Positions 52,307 through 63,812 of a stretch of DNA of 64,000 nucleotides are shown one piece after another; the first letter of the stretch is position 1; each line of letters starts with the position of its first letter. Position numbers and translations under genes: made by a program. The stretch is from Mytilisepta virgata. Taxonomy: Eukaryota > Mollusca > Bivalvia > Mytilida > Mytilidae. The notes below the pieces were generated by a model. The model was not told the DNA's origin. It saw nothing but the letters and a program-made list of their open reading frames with translations, and ran no database searches. The stretch spans positions 22,336,150 through 22,400,149 of the forward strand of contig CM051514.1 of assembly GCA_028015205.1 (NCBI GenBank), read 5' to 3'.

Positions 52307-55300
52307 CTATATTCTCGAGTACAGTCCTACGTCTTTCAAATATTGTAAAAGACGGTCGCCAGCGACCACTGTAAATAAATCTTTCATATTGTTGACTGTG
52401 TAGTACCGACGAATTATGTTGGATTTATCCACACAGTCTATTAAAAGGTGTTTCACAGTGTGTCGACATTGGCACGGGATACACTCAGGAGGCGGTTCAT
52501 TCTCTAAAATAAAAGAATGAGTCGTCCTGGTGTGGCCAATGCGACATCTAGTTAAAACCACTTGTTCTTTTCGGCTTCTTCCGAAGGAAGAAACATTTTT
52601 GCCAACAGTTGGCTCAATGGTATGTAATTTATTTTCTGTCAGCAGATCCCACTGGGACTGCCACAGGCGTAAAACATATTTATAAATCAAAAGTTTAAAA
52701 TCCGTATAAGGCACTGACAGATTAGTAATTGGGTCATTTAAAGCATCCTTCGCTATACTATCTACGACTGTGTTTCCTCGGATACCAATATGACTTGGTA
52801 TCCAGATAAAAACTATTTCTTTGCCCATTTGTACAAGTCTTTTATAGAATTCAATAATATGGGCAATTAAAGGGTTTTTATATTTCTGACCTTCTATAGC
52901 CAATAAACATGAAAGAGAATCTGAGCATATAAGGAATTTCAGTTTATCAGACGTTCTGACAAATTTCAAAGCAAGAATGATGGCTCTAGCTTCTGCAGTA
53001 AATATTGAACTGGAAGATGGAAGACGGAGAGTTGCTGCCTGCTGCCCATGGACTGCTGCGGCAGCCACTTTGTCCCCGTCCTTGGATCCATCAGTATAAA
53101 TTGAGTCATGAAATGCAAATTTTGATTTTATTTCAGCAAAATGTTGCTGAATTATAATTGGGTTTGTTTCAGACTTTTTATGTTTTCTGAGGTCAAAAAT
53201 AAATTTAGGTTTGGGTACAAGCCAAGATGGCGATTGAGGTATATCAATAGGGGCTATCTCATCAAGGTTTAAGTTAGAACCAGAAATATGTGGTTTCATT
53301 CGAATACCAAATGGAGGAATTTTATTTTCATGTTGTTCAAATATATTCTCATAGAGAGGATTGAAAACACAGTCGTAGGCAGGATTTGAAGGATATGCTT
53401 TTAGCTTGGTTAAGTATTGTAAACCAAGTTTTATCCTACGGTTATAAAGAGACGGCTCGTTCGCCTCTACATACAAACTCTCCACAGGAGAAGTTCTGAA
53501 CGCCCCCAAGGCCAAACGTAGGCCTTGGTGGTGAACAGTATCTAAAATTTGTATGTAGGATTTGCGAGCAGATCCATACACAATGGAACCACAATCAAGC
53601 TTTGATCTAACCAAAGATCGATATAAATTTAATAAAATAGTTTTATCAGCACCCCAGTCAGTGCTGGAAACAACTTTTAAAATATCCAATGCTTTCAGGC
53701 ATTTAGCTTTAAGCATTTTGATATGGGGTAGAAAGGTAAGTTTACTGTCAAACAGGAGTCCAAGGAATTTGGTTTCTTTGACTACTTTAATTGGAGAATT
53801 ATTAAGTGTCAGTTCGGGGTCTAAATGCAATTTCCGTTTATTACAAAAATGCATACATACGGTTTTAGAGTTGGAGAATTTAAAACCGTTTTCCGTAGCC
53901 CATTTTTCAATTTTATTTAAAGACAATTGTAATTGTCTTTCAATATTGTTCATATTTTTAGCTCTGTAACATATTAAAAAGTCATCAACATAAAGAGAGC
54001 CTTCAACATTCTTTTGTAGGGTTTTGGCCAAACTATTTATTTTAATGCTAAATAAAGTAACAGAGAGGATGCTTCCCTGGGGAACACCCATCTCCTGTTC
54101 AAATGGGTCAGACATAGTTGTATTAACCTTAACCTTGAACTGCCTGTCTGACAAAAAATTGTCAATAAAGGTAGGTAGTCTACCTTTCAACCCCATATCG
54201 TTTAAGTCTTTTAAAATACCATATTTCCAGGTGGTGTCGTATGCTTTTTCTAGGTCGAAAAAGACCGACACCACGTGTTCACCCTTAGCAAACCCGTTGC
54301 GTATAAAAGACTCAAAGCGAACAAGATGATCTAACGTGCTTCTGCCCTGTCGGAACCCACACTGTATATTGGACAGGAGACCATTGGTCTCAAGGAACCA
54401 GACAAGGCGGTCGTTGATCATCCGTTCCATAGTCTTGCATACGCAACTTGTGAGAGCAATTGGCCGATAATTCGACGGTTCAAAATGATCCTTCCCAGGT
54501 TTTGGAATAGGGACAACTGTAGCCAGCTTCCACATAGATGGCAAGTCACCAGTTTCCCAGATGTTATTTAGTAAATCCAAAAGTGTGTGTAATGATATAT
54601 CAGGAAGGTGCTTCAGAAGTTTATAATGAATTTCATCAGGACCACATGCTGTGTCGTGGGCCTTTGACAGAGAATTTTTGAGTTCATCCAAAGAGAAAGG
54701 GCTGTTGTAGTCTTCTGTATTTTTAGATCTAAAATTAAGGTTAGTTTTCTCAGTGCGATTTTTGATTTGTTGAAATTCCGGAGTGTAATTTTGAGTGGAA
54801 GAATGCTTAGAGAATGTGTCTGCAAGTTTATTAGAAATGTCCTTTTCGGATGTCAGAAGAGTCTGGCCATCTTTAAGATGGTGGAGATTGGTCTTTCTGT
54901 TTTTTCCGTTAATTTTTTGTATGAAATTCCAAACTTTATTCATTGGTGTACGGGAGTTTATTTTAGAGACGAAGTTTTGCCAAGACTTGCGCCTCTTTTG
55001 TTTAAATGTTCGACGTGCTTTAGCACGAAATATACGAACATTACTCAGATTGTCAGAGGTTGGATTAATGTTGAACCGTCGTTCGGCCTTTTCCCTGTGT
55101 TTCTTAGCTTCCTCACAGTCGTCATCGAACCAGGGTTTGCTTCGTTGTTTTGGATTTGTCGAGGTTTTAGGGATGGTTTTCTCAGCTATCGATACTAACT
55201 TTTCAGTAAAATTAAGAACTGGATTTCTAACGTTACAGAAGTTATCTGTCCTAAGTTCATCGCGACAGAGTTGCTCGAACAAAGACCAATTGGCTTTGTC

Positions 55301-55987
55301 AAATTTCCAGCGAGCAACTCTCTCAGATGGCGAAGGAAAGAGATTTTCCAATATGACTGGGAAGTGATCACTTCCACACAAGTCATCATGGACCCGCCAT
55401 GAGTAATCTAGTAATAAAGAAGGGTCGCAAATGGTTAGATCGATAGCGGAATAAGAACCATTTCCTGGATGGAGATAGGTGTTAGACCCATCATTAAATA
55501 TACAGAAACCTTCCTGGCTTAAAAAATCTTCCATTTTTTTTCCTTTGTCATTTTGGGAGTTACTGTCCCAGATAGGATTATGAGCATTAAAATCGCCCAT
55601 AAGAATAAAAGGGGCAGGCAGCTGATCCGTTAAAGATTTCAACTGGCTGATTTGTAAAGATGAATTTGGGGGAATATAAACAGAACATAATGTGATTGTC
55701 TTCTGAAGAGAAAGTCGGACAGCAACCGCCTGTAATTCAGTGTTTAAGGGCACTTCGCTATGAATGATTCCATTTCTAATGAGGACGGATGAGCCGCCAG
55801 CAGCTCTTTCGTCCTTTGAGACCTTCGTGCTATATAAAGAGTAATTTTTAATATTTACATTATCATTGTCTTTTAAATGAGTTTCTTGAAGACAGAAGGC
55901 GACAGGAAGAAATGTTTGAATAAGTAGAGATAACTCAATTAAATTTATTTTCAAACCTCGACAATTCCACTGTATTATATTATTCAT
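52307..55987 (-). CDS. LINE-D ORF2: APE endonuclease, reverse transcriptase, RNase H (intact)
   Basis: 1226 residues. Endonuclease motifs WNCRG, QETHL, GDFNAHN (about 130) and SDHFP (about 206). RT from about residue 440 to 720 with FDLEKAYD, GVPQGSILSV and YVDD (about 666). RNase H with YTDGSKDG (about 963), TAEARA, CSDSLS and VVDSIAK. A Cys/His motif lies near 1170. At the positions where LINE-A differs from LINE-B, this copy has the shared residue. The start overlaps the ORF1 stop in ATGA (55984-55987). It is a candidate active protein. Confidence 0.93.
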   Translation of the reverse strand: MNNIIQWNCRGLKINLIELSLLIQTFLPVAFCLQETHLKDNDNVNIKNYSLYSTKVSKDERAAGGSSVLIRNGIIHSEVPLNTELQAVAVRLSLQKTITLCSVYIPPNSSLQISQLKSLTDQLPAPFILMGDFNAHNPIWDSNSQNDKGKKMEDFLSQEGFCIFNDGSNTYLHPGNGSYSAIDLTICDPSLLLDYSWRVHDDLCGSDHFPVILENLFPSPSERVARWKFDKANWSLFEQLCRDELRTDNFCNVRNPVLNFTEKLVSIAEKTIPKTSTNPKQRSKPWFDDDCEEAKKHREKAERRFNINPTSDNLSNVRIFRAKARRTFKQKRRKSWQNFVSKINSRTPMNKVWNFIQKINGKNRKTNLHHLKDGQTLLTSEKDISNKLADTFSKHSSTQNYTPEFQQIKNRTEKTNLNFRSKNTEDYNSPFSLDELKNSLSKAHDTACGPDEIHYKLLKHLPDISLHTLLDLLNNIWETGDLPSMWKLATVVPIPKPGKDHFEPSNYRPIALTSCVCKTMERMINDRLVWFLETNGLLSNIQCGFRQGRSTLDHLVRFESFIRNGFAKGEHVVSVFFDLEKAYDTTWKYGILKDLNDMGLKGRLPTFIDNFLSDRQFKVKVNTTMSDPFEQEMGVPQGSILSVTLFSIKINSLAKTLQKNVEGSLYVDDFLICYRAKNMNNIERQLQLSLNKIEKWATENGFKFSNSKTVCMHFCNKRKLHLDPELTLNNSPIKVVKETKFLGLLFDSKLTFLPHIKMLKAKCLKALDILKVVSSTDWGADKTILLNLYRSLVRSKLDCGSIVYGSARKSYIQILDTVHHQGLRLALGAFRTSPVESLYVEANEPSLYNRRIKLGLQYLTKLKAYPSNPAYDCVFNPLYENIFEQHENKIPPFGIRMKPHISGSNLNLDEIAPIDIPQSPSWLVPKPKFIFDLRKHKKSETNPIIIQQHFAEIKSKFAFHDSIYTDGSKDGDKVAAAAVHGQQAATLRLPSSSSIFTAEARAIILALKFVRTSDKLKFLICSDSLSCLLAIEGQKYKNPLIAHIIEFYKRLVQMGKEIVFIWIPSHIGIRGNTVVDSIAKDALNDPITNLSVPYTDFKLLIYKYVLRLWQSQWDLLTENKLHTIEPTVGKNVSSFGRSRKEQVVLTRCRIGHTRTTHSFILENEPPPECIPCQCRHTVKHLLIDCVDKSNIIRRYYTVNNMKDLFTVVAGDRLLQYLKDVGLYSRI

Positions 55988-57438
55988 TTATGTGGTGGGC
56001 GAATGGGGGAGAAGTTCTTAGATCTCCCTCTGGAAGAACTTCTGTTTTGGCCACTATCTGCACGGACGTCAGTGGCTTGGGGAGTAGAGTTCACAGATGG
56101 AACTAATGGATCACCCCATATTGATTCTAAGTTTTCATTTGACGTCGTGTCCATTTGTTCAGAGTCATCATCTGCTTCCTCGTCAAACTCGGAGCAGAGA
56201 TCTCTGAACTTATGCAATTTGTTTTTCTCCGCCTTGGAGAGTCGATTCGAAGACTGTTTATTTTTATTAACTGACGAAGAACGAGTTGTTTTTTGAGAAG
56301 ACGATGGTGATTGTTTCCGTTGAGATTTTTGGCTTGAAGATGTGTTAGATTTTTGGTTATTGGACTGTGTTTTGTTTTGACCTGTGGTATTTCTGGCAAA
56401 AGATTCTGAAGTTTGTGAAGAATTGGATGATGTAGACTGCTTTGATGGAGTGGGCTTTCCTGAGAAATTACCCTCAGATAAAAGAACTGGTAGTTCTTTT
56501 CCGTTTGGCCAAGTAAATTCAGTCTGCGTCTGGAAAGATCTTGTTTTAGTTGGGGTTTTAACTTTTTCTGCGTAAGTTGTATTTTGCGAGGAGTTATTCT
56601 GGACAGAGACCAACTTTCGAGCTTCTTGATAACTGAGATTTTTTTCTGCTTTAACTTTTTGAATTTGGAGTTCAGTTTTGTAGACTTCACATATTCTAGA
56701 ATTAGCCATGTGTTCACCGCCGCAGTTTATACATTTTGGATCATTTGTACAATCAAAACTTGAGTGGCCCTCTACAGAACATTTGACACATTTTTCAGTA
56801 TTCCTACAGGAATTCCTACCGTGTCCAAACTTTTGACATTTGAAACAGCGGGTAGGGTTTGGTACAAATGTGTCAACCTTGATTCTGTAAGGACCGATGT
56901 AAATATGTTCAGGTAGTTTTGGGAGATCAAATGTAAGAAGATATGTATTGAGTTTCACAGTTTTGTTTTCAAGTTTTTTGGTAAATCTTTTGACTTTAGA
57001 GACATTTTGGGGTTGTAATTCTTCACAGATTTCTTCTTCAGACAAGTCAGCTAGATCGTGATCTCTGTCTCGAATTACTCCTTGACAAGAATTTAATGTT
57101 CTATGAGGATTAACAGAGATTTGAATATTTCCAATGTTAGTCAAAGAAAGAAGGTTTTTGCATTGTTGTTGTCTAGAACATTCGACGAGTATACATCCAG
57201 ATTTCATTTTGGTCACCTTTTTAACTTCACCTGCATAAGATTGGAGTGTTTTATGTAGAAGAAATGGAGAAATTTTTGTAAGAGGTTTTTCAGAATTTTG
57301 ACTGGAAAGAACCAAAAATTGAAAATATTTGCCAGGATCAGTATTTGGAGATTTCAGTGTAGGTCCATCGTCATCGCTGTCTTCATTTTTCCTTTTAGCA
57401 CTGTTTGGTTTGGGGGGTTGTGTTGTTTGAGACTCCAT
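55984..57438 (-). CDS. LINE-D ORF1: gag-like RNA-binding protein (intact)
   Basis: 484 residues from the ATG at 57438 in an ACCATGG context; the same context precedes ORF1 in A and E, so I prefer it to the upstream non-ATG extension of the frame. A charged N-terminus (NEDSDDDGPT) leads to a gag-like domain (LTKISPFLLHKTLQSYAG), then Cys/His knuckles from CFKCQKFGHGRNSC (about 196) through CVKCSVEGHSSFDC to CINCGGEHMANSRIC. A Ser/Gln/Lys-rich linker and an acidic segment (FDEEADDDSEQ) end the protein. It binds the element RNA and is translated first. Confidence 0.92.
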   Translation of the reverse strand: MESQTTQPPKPNSAKRKNEDSDDDGPTLKSPNTDPGKYFQFLVLSSQNSEKPLTKISPFLLHKTLQSYAGEVKKVTKMKSGCILVECSRQQQCKNLLSLTNIGNIQISVNPHRTLNSCQGVIRDRDHDLADLSEEEICEELQPQNVSKVKRFTKKLENKTVKLNTYLLTFDLPKLPEHIYIGPYRIKVDTFVPNPTRCFKCQKFGHGRNSCRNTEKCVKCSVEGHSSFDCTNDPKCINCGGEHMANSRICEVYKTELQIQKVKAEKNLSYQEARKLVSVQNNSSQNTTYAEKVKTPTKTRSFQTQTEFTWPNGKELPVLLSEGNFSGKPTPSKQSTSSNSSQTSESFARNTTGQNKTQSNNQKSNTSSSQKSQRKQSPSSSQKTTRSSSVNKNKQSSNRLSKAEKNKLHKFRDLCSEFDEEADDDSEQMDTTSNENLESIWGDPLVPSVNSTPQATDVRADSGQNRSSSRGRSKNFSPIRPPHK

Positions 57439-58624
57439 GGTGATTGTATACTGTTTCGCTACCCTTGCTCCCCGCCCACCTCGGAGCAGCATCAAAACGA
57501 TGTATGCTTGCCGACTTGCGACAAGCACTAGGGCTACAAGGATAGGATACTCGCATAGAGCACTTTTTTACGGATGCAAGCTTCGTGTCGGGGGTTACCC
57601 GACGAAACAACCATCCAAAGCAACATCTACACGATTGACCCATAAGCCACCGCCTTCTTGAACCGACTTGTATAAATGGTACTATTGCTGTACATTTTGG
57701 CAACAGGCAAGTTCAAGGGCTTGGCGTGACCAGCCGATTGGTCAGGACCGGGCCCATCCGACCGCCCGTTTAAGATAAAGTAATGGCCAAAGTGGTGTGT
57801 TTCAACCACCAGGATCCCGTCCTCTATCCTTACGGGTATCCACACACGGCAAACATGTGGCCTCATTAAGCCGAGGAAGCCTTGCCCCATGAGCCACCGC
57901 CTTCTCTGTGCTTCCGTCAGTGGTTATCATCCGAGACCCCAGAACCCAAACATCAACCTACATCGGTACATGCTCACCACCCATCCCATCCCATTGTACC
58001 TCGGTTTCATTGAGGGTTCATTTGGGTCTCTTCCGACAAACACGAGAAAACACAGAGGGCAAGACATGACCAGTAAATGACTGGACCGGGACCATCGAGC
58101 CATTCTTGAACTGGGTGTACCAATTATATATCCGAAAAAATTATCCAAAATGTGAGTGTAAATTGAAGGGAATGAAAACTAATCAATAAATCAAAAGATT
58201 ACAAAATTTAATATTAAAAAATAAAATAACAAAACAAAAGTAAAAAAATTAAAGTCCCAAATTCATTAAAATTTTGAGCCAGTTGAGGTTTGTGACCCAT
58301 AAGCCAACACCAATCCCGCCAATCAGCAATTTCGAATTTAGACTACTCAATGTGTATAAGAAAAAAAAAAAAAGAATATAACGTTTCAAAAGGGATTGAT
58401 GTGACCAGCCGATTGACCGAATCGGGTCCATCCGGCCTCCCGTCTAGGTAAAGATTGTGCCCCAGATGGTGATCGGAACCGTTTTTCCGGCCATCCAGGA
58501 ACACTCCCTATTACCGACACGGGTTTGCGACACACGGCAAACATGTCGCCTCTTTAGGGGCCTCTTACGCCAAGCCGAGGAGCTGTGGGCCTATTCTATT
58601 GTGTCCCCGGGACCCACACGGGGG
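57439..58624 (-). promoter_or_regulatory. LINE-D complete 5'UTR with two tandem modules
   Basis: Module 1 (about 57720-57890) and module 2 (about 58398-58590) share gtgaccagccgatt, cgg-ccatccg, acacggcaaacatgt and aagccgagga. Each is preceded by gacccataagcca. The arrangement recalls tandem promoter monomers in other LINEs; promoter function is inferred. Confidence 0.6.
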
Positions 58625-58636
58625 CATCTGATATAA
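58625..58636. repeat. Target-site duplication of LINE-D, right copy
   Basis: catctgatataa, identical to 51957-51968; LINE-E 3'UTR resumes after it. Confidence 0.88.
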
Positions 58637-58710
58637 AACACGTCAATTAACAATAACAAAGTTTATAAGATAATGACTAATGACTATACTCAAGAACATA
58701 GTAAAATAGT

Positions 58711-61700
58711 CTATATTCTAGAGTATAGTCCTACGTCTTTCAAATATTGTAAAAGACGGTCGCCAGCGACCACTGTAAATAAATCTTTCATATTGTTGAC
58801 TGTGTAGTACCGACGAATTATGTCGGATTTATCCACACAGTCTATTAAAAGGTGTTTCACAGTGTGTCGACATTGGCACGGGATACACTCAGGAGGCGGC
58901 TCATTTTCTAAAATAAAAGAATGAGTCGTCCTGGTGTGGCCAATGCGACATCTAGTTAAAACCACTTGTTCTCTTCGGCTTCTGCCGAAGGAAAAAACAT
59001 TTTTGCCAACAGTTGGCTCAACGGCATGTAGTTTATTTTCTGTCAGCAGATCCCACTGGGACTGCCACAGACGTAAAACATATTTATAAATCACAAGTTT
59101 AAAATCCGTACAAGGCACTGACATATTAGTAACTGGGTCATCTCAAGCATCCTTCGCTATACTATCTACGACTGTGTTTCCTCGGATACCAATATGACTT
59201 GGTATCCAGATAAAAACTATTTCTTTGCCCATTTGGACAAGTCTTTTATAGATCAATAATATGGGCAATTAAAGGGTTTTTATATTTCTGACCTTTTATA
59301 GCCAACAAACATGAAAGAGAATCTGAGCAAATAAGAAATTTCAGTTTAACAGACGTTCTGACAAATTTTAAAGCCAGAATGATGGCTCTAGCTTCAGCAG
59401 TAAATATTGAACTGGAAGATGGAAGACAGAGAGTTGCTGCCTGCTGTCCGTGGACTGCTGCAGCAGCTACTTTGTCTCCGTCCTTAGATCCATCAGTATA
59501 AATAGAGTCATGAAATACAAAATTTGCTTTTATTTCAGCAAAATGTTGCTGAATTATAATAGGGTTTGTTTCAGACTTTTTATGTTTTCTGAGGTCAAAA
59601 ATAAATTTAGGTTTGGGTACAAGCCAAGGTGGCGATTGAGGTATATTTATTAGGGCTATTTCATCAAGGTTGATATCAGAACCAGAAATATGTGGTTTCA
59701 TCCGAATACCAAAAGGAGGGATTTTGTTTTCATGTTGTTCAAATATTTCCTCATAGAGAGGATTGAAAACACAGTCGTCGGCAGGATTTGAAGGATATGC
59801 TTTTAGCTTGGTTAAGTATTGTAAACCAAGTTTTATCCTACGGTTATAAAGAGAAGGCTCGTTTGCCTCTACATATAAACTCTCCACAGGAGACGTTCTG
59901 AACGCCCCCAAGGCCAAACGTAGGCCTTGGTGGTGAACAGTATCTAAAATTTGTATGTAGGATTTGCGAGCAGATCCATACACAATGGAACCATAATCAA
60001 GCTTTGATCTAACTAAAGATCGATATAAATTTAATAAAATAGTTTTATCAGCACCCCAGTCAGTGCTGGAAACAACTTTTAAAATATCCAATGCTTTTAG
60101 GCATTTAGCTTTAAGCATTTTGATATGGGGTAGAAAGGTAAGTTTACTGTCAAACAGGAGTCCAAGGAATTTGGTTTCTTTGACTACTTCAATTGGAGAA
60201 TTATTAAGTGTCAGTTCGGGGTCTAAATGCAATTTCCTTTTATTACAAAAATGCATACATACGGTTTTAGAGTTGGAGAATTTAAAACCGTTTTCCGTAG
60301 CCCATTTTTCCATTTTATTTAAAGACAATTGTAATTGTCTTTCAATATTGTTCATATTTTTAGCTCTGTAACATATTAAAAAATCATCAACATAAAGGGA
60401 GCCTTCAACACTCTTTTGTAGGGTTTTGGCCAAGCTATTTATTTTAATGCTAAATAAAGTAACAGAGAGGATGCTTCCCTGGGGAACACCCATCTCCTGT
60501 TCAAATGGGTCAGACATAGTTGTATTAACCTTAACCTTGAACTGCCTGTCTGACAAAAAATTGTCAATAAAGGTAGGTAGTCTACCTTTCAACCCCATAT
60601 CGTTTAAGTCTTTTAAAATACCATATTTCCAGGTGGTGTCGTAGGCTTTTTCAAGATCGAAAAAGACCGACACCACATGTTCCCCTTTAGCAAACCCGTT
60701 GCGTATAAAGGATTCGAAGCGAACAAGATGATCCAACGTGCTTCTGCCTTGTCGGAACCCACACTGTATATTGGACAGGAGGCCGTTCGCCTCTAGGAAC
60801 CAGACAAGGCGGTCGTTGATCATCCGTTCCATTGTCTTACAAACGCAGCTTGTGAGGGCAATTGGTCGATAATTCGACGGTTCAAAATGATCCTTCCCAG
60901 GTTTTGGAATAGGGACAACTGTAGCCAGCTTCCACATAGAAGGCAAGTCACCAGTTTCCCAAATGCTATTTAGTATATTCAAAAGTGTTTGTAATGATGT
61001 ATCAGGAAGATGCTTCAGTAGTTTATAATGGATATCATCTGGGCCACATGCCGTGTCATGGGCCTTTGACAGAGAATTTTCGAGTTCATCCAAAGAGAAA
61101 GGGCAGTTGTAGTTTTCTGTATTTTTAGATCTAAAATTAAGTTTAGTTTTCTCAGTGCGATTTTTGATTTGTTGAAATTCCTGAGTGTAATTTTGTGTGG
61201 AGGAATGCTTAGAAAATGTTTCTGCAAGTTTATTAGAGATGTCCTTTTCGGATGTGAGAAGAGTCTGGCCATCTTTAAGATGGTGGAGATTGTTCTTTCT
61301 GTTTTTTCCATTAATTTTCTGTATGAAATTCCAAACTTTATTCATTGGTGTATGGGAGTTTATTTTAGAGACGAAGTTTTGCCAAGACTTGCGCCTCTTT
61401 TGTTTAAATGTTCGACGTGCTTTAGCACGAAATATACGAACATTACTGAGATTGTCAGAGGTTGGATTCATGTTGAACCGTCGTTCGGCCTTTTTCCTGT
61501 GTTTCTTAGCTTCCTCACAGTCGTCATCGAACCAGGGTTTGCTTGGTTGTTTTGGATCTGTCGAGGTTTTAGGAATGGTTCTCTCCGCTATCGATACTAA
61601 AATTTCAGTACATTTTAGAATTGGATCGCTTACACTATGGAAAATATCTGTTCTAAGTTCATCTCTGCAGAGTTGTTCGAACAAAGGCCAATTGGCTTTG

Positions 61701-62388
61701 TCAAATTTCCAGAGAGCAACTCTTTCAGAGGTCGATGGAAATAAATTTTCCAAAATTATGGGAAAGTGGTCACTTCCACATAAATCATCATGGACTCGCC
61801 ATGAATAATCCAATAATAGTGAAGGATCACAAATTGTTAGATCAATAGCAGAGTAAGAACCATTCCCCGGATGGAGGTAGGTGTCCGATCCATCGTTAAA
61901 AATGCATAAACTTTCCTTATTTAAGAAATCTTCAATCTTTTTGCCTTGTCATTTTGAGAGCCACTGCCCCAAATAGGATTATGGGCGTTAAAATCGCCCA
62001 TAAGAAGAAAAGGGGCAGGCAACTGATCTATCAAAGATTTAAGTTGGTTTATTTCTAAAGGACAGTTCGGAGGGATATAGACAGAACATAATGTAATAGT
62101 TTTGTTATGTGTTATACGAATAGCAACTGCCTGTAAGTCAGTTTTCAGGGATATCTGACTGTGAATGATGTCATTATTAACAAGGATGGATGAGCCGCCA
62201 GCAGCTCTTTCATCCTGTTTCACTCGTGTGGTGTAGAGAGAATAATTTTTAATATTTATATTATCGTTTTCTTTTAAATGAGTCTCTTGAAGACAAAAGG
62301 CAACTGGAAGGAAAGTCTGAGCAAGAAGAGATAATTCAATTAAATTAATTTTTAAACCTCGACAATTCCATTGTATGATGTTTTTCAT
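58711..62388 (-). pseudogene. LINE-E ORF2, frameshifts and a stop
   Basis: The endonuclease N-terminus (62388-61921; WNCRG, QETHL, GDFNAHN) loses frame near 61940, after NDKAK. A frame of 855 codons (61813-59246) then holds the endonuclease end (SDHFP), the RT with YVDD and the first half of RNase H. Frame is lost again near 59250 by a small deletion. A Leu codon has become TGA near 59144. The last piece is 59124-58711 with the Cys/His motif. Otherwise it matches ORF2 of D well. It is not functional as one protein. Confidence 0.9.
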
Positions 62389-63812
62389 TTTCTAGGTGGT
62401 CGAATTGGGGAATATTTTTTTCTAGATCGATCTGACGAACAACTTCTGTTACGATTTTCAGAAGGACCAGAACACTCTGGAACTATTGGGTCCGGCCAGA
62501 TCGACTCCAGACATTCATTTGTATCCATCTGCTCAGAGTCTTCATCGATACCATCGTCAAACTCTGAGCAGAGGTCTCGAAACCTGTTGAATTTTTGACT
62601 TTTTTCAGCCTTCGAGAGGCGATTTGAAGAGTTTTTGTTTTTTGATTTGTCTTGTGATGAGGAACGTGCAGCTCTCTGTGATGGTGATGGTTTCTGAGGT
62701 GATTTTTTGTTTGAAGATGTAGAAGACCTTTGTTTCGGAGTTGGTTTTTGCTGATTACGGACATTTGAAGAAAGAGAAGTGTCAGACGTCTGTGATGAAT
62801 TTGATGACTTGGACGGTTTGGATGTTGACTTTGTATCCTTAGGAGAACTTAGATCACAAATACGAATAGGAAGATCAGTGTTGTTTGGCCAAGTGTATTC
62901 TGTTTGGGTTTGAAAAGATCTAGTGGAAGGAGAGGCCTTTACTTTGTCTGCATATGTTGTAGAAGATGAGTTATTTGAACCAGATACAATTTTTCGAGCT
63001 TCTTGATAACTGATTTCATTTTCAGCTTTAATTTTTTGAATTTCAAGTTCTTTTTTATACTGTTCACAGATTCTAGAGTTTGCCAAATGATCTAAACCAC
63101 AATTTACACATTTAATTTTGCCTTCACATTCAAAACTGGAATGGCCCTCTTTAGAACATGTGACACATCTTTCCGTACCTCTACAAGAACTCCTACCGTG
63201 TCCAAATTTCTGACATTTGAAACAACGGGTAGGGTTCGGTACGTAAGTGTCAATTCTTATTCTGTAGGGTCCAAGGTAAATGTGACTGGGCACTACTGGA
63301 AGATCAAAAGTGAGAAGGTAAGTATTTAATTTAATAATATTTCCATCAGATTTTTTTGTGAACCTTTTGATTTTTGAAACGTGTTGGGATTTAAGTTCTT
63401 CTAGGATTTCATCTTCGGAAAGTTCAGACAAGTCACGGTCACGGTCTCTAATGACTCCCTGACACGAATTCAGTGTCCTGTGAGGCGTAACAGAGATGGA
63501 GAGGTTGCCAATTTTAGTTAAAGAGAGTAGATTTTTTGATTGTTGTTGCCTGCAACATTCGACGAGGAGATTTCCATTTTTCATTTTTGAGACTTTTTGT
63601 ACAGTACCTGCACAACCTTGTATTGATTTTTGAAGGATAAAGGGCGAAATTTTGGTCAGAGGTTTTTCCGGATCTAAACTCGTCAGTACTAAAAATTTTG
63701 AAAATGTATCAGAAGCTGTATTTGCAGATTTAACAGTGTGTTCCTCATCATCAGTTAATTCTAATTTCCTTTTTGAGCTTGTTGTTTTTTGGGGTTTTTT
63801 TGGAGAATCCAT
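62385..63812 (-). CDS. LINE-E ORF1: gag-like RNA-binding protein, intact and diverged
   Basis: 475 residues from the ATG at 63812 (ACCATGG context). It has the same plan as in D: acidic N-terminus (LTDDEEHTV), gag-like domain (LTKISPFILQKSIQGCAG), knuckles CFKCQKFGHGRSSC, CVTCSKEGHSSFEC and CVNCGLDHLANSRIC, a Ser/Lys-rich linker, and an acidic tail (FDDGIDEDSEQ). The frame is open although ORF2 of the same copy is broken. It could still give an RNA-binding protein if transcribed, but a downstream ORF2 product would be truncated. It ends in the ATGA overlap. Confidence 0.9.
   Translation of the reverse strand: MDSPKKPQKTTSSKRKLELTDDEEHTVKSANTASDTFSKFLVLTSLDPEKPLTKISPFILQKSIQGCAGTVQKVSKMKNGNLLVECCRQQQSKNLLSLTKIGNLSISVTPHRTLNSCQGVIRDRDRDLSELSEDEILEELKSQHVSKIKRFTKKSDGNIIKLNTYLLTFDLPVVPSHIYLGPYRIRIDTYVPNPTRCFKCQKFGHGRSSCRGTERCVTCSKEGHSSFECEGKIKCVNCGLDHLANSRICEQYKKELEIQKIKAENEISYQEARKIVSGSNNSSSTTYADKVKASPSTRSFQTQTEYTWPNNTDLPIRICDLSSPKDTKSTSKPSKSSNSSQTSDTSLSSNVRNQQKPTPKQRSSTSSNKKSPQKPSPSQRAARSSSQDKSKNKNSSNRLSKAEKSQKFNRFRDLCSEFDDGIDEDSEQMDTNECLESIWPDPIVPECSGPSENRNRSCSSDRSRKKYSPIRPPRK

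Larger units (their letters stand above)
51969..58624 (-). mobile_element. LINE-D, full length, both ORFs intact, inserted in LINE-E
   Basis: On the minus strand: 5' end at 58624 (CCCCCGTGTGGG), leader, ORF1, ORF2, 3'UTR, hairpin (51992-52027) and (CAAT)n tail. It is very close to LINE-A over its whole length, including the leader, but without A's frameshift. Same strand as its host E. Confidence 0.93.
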
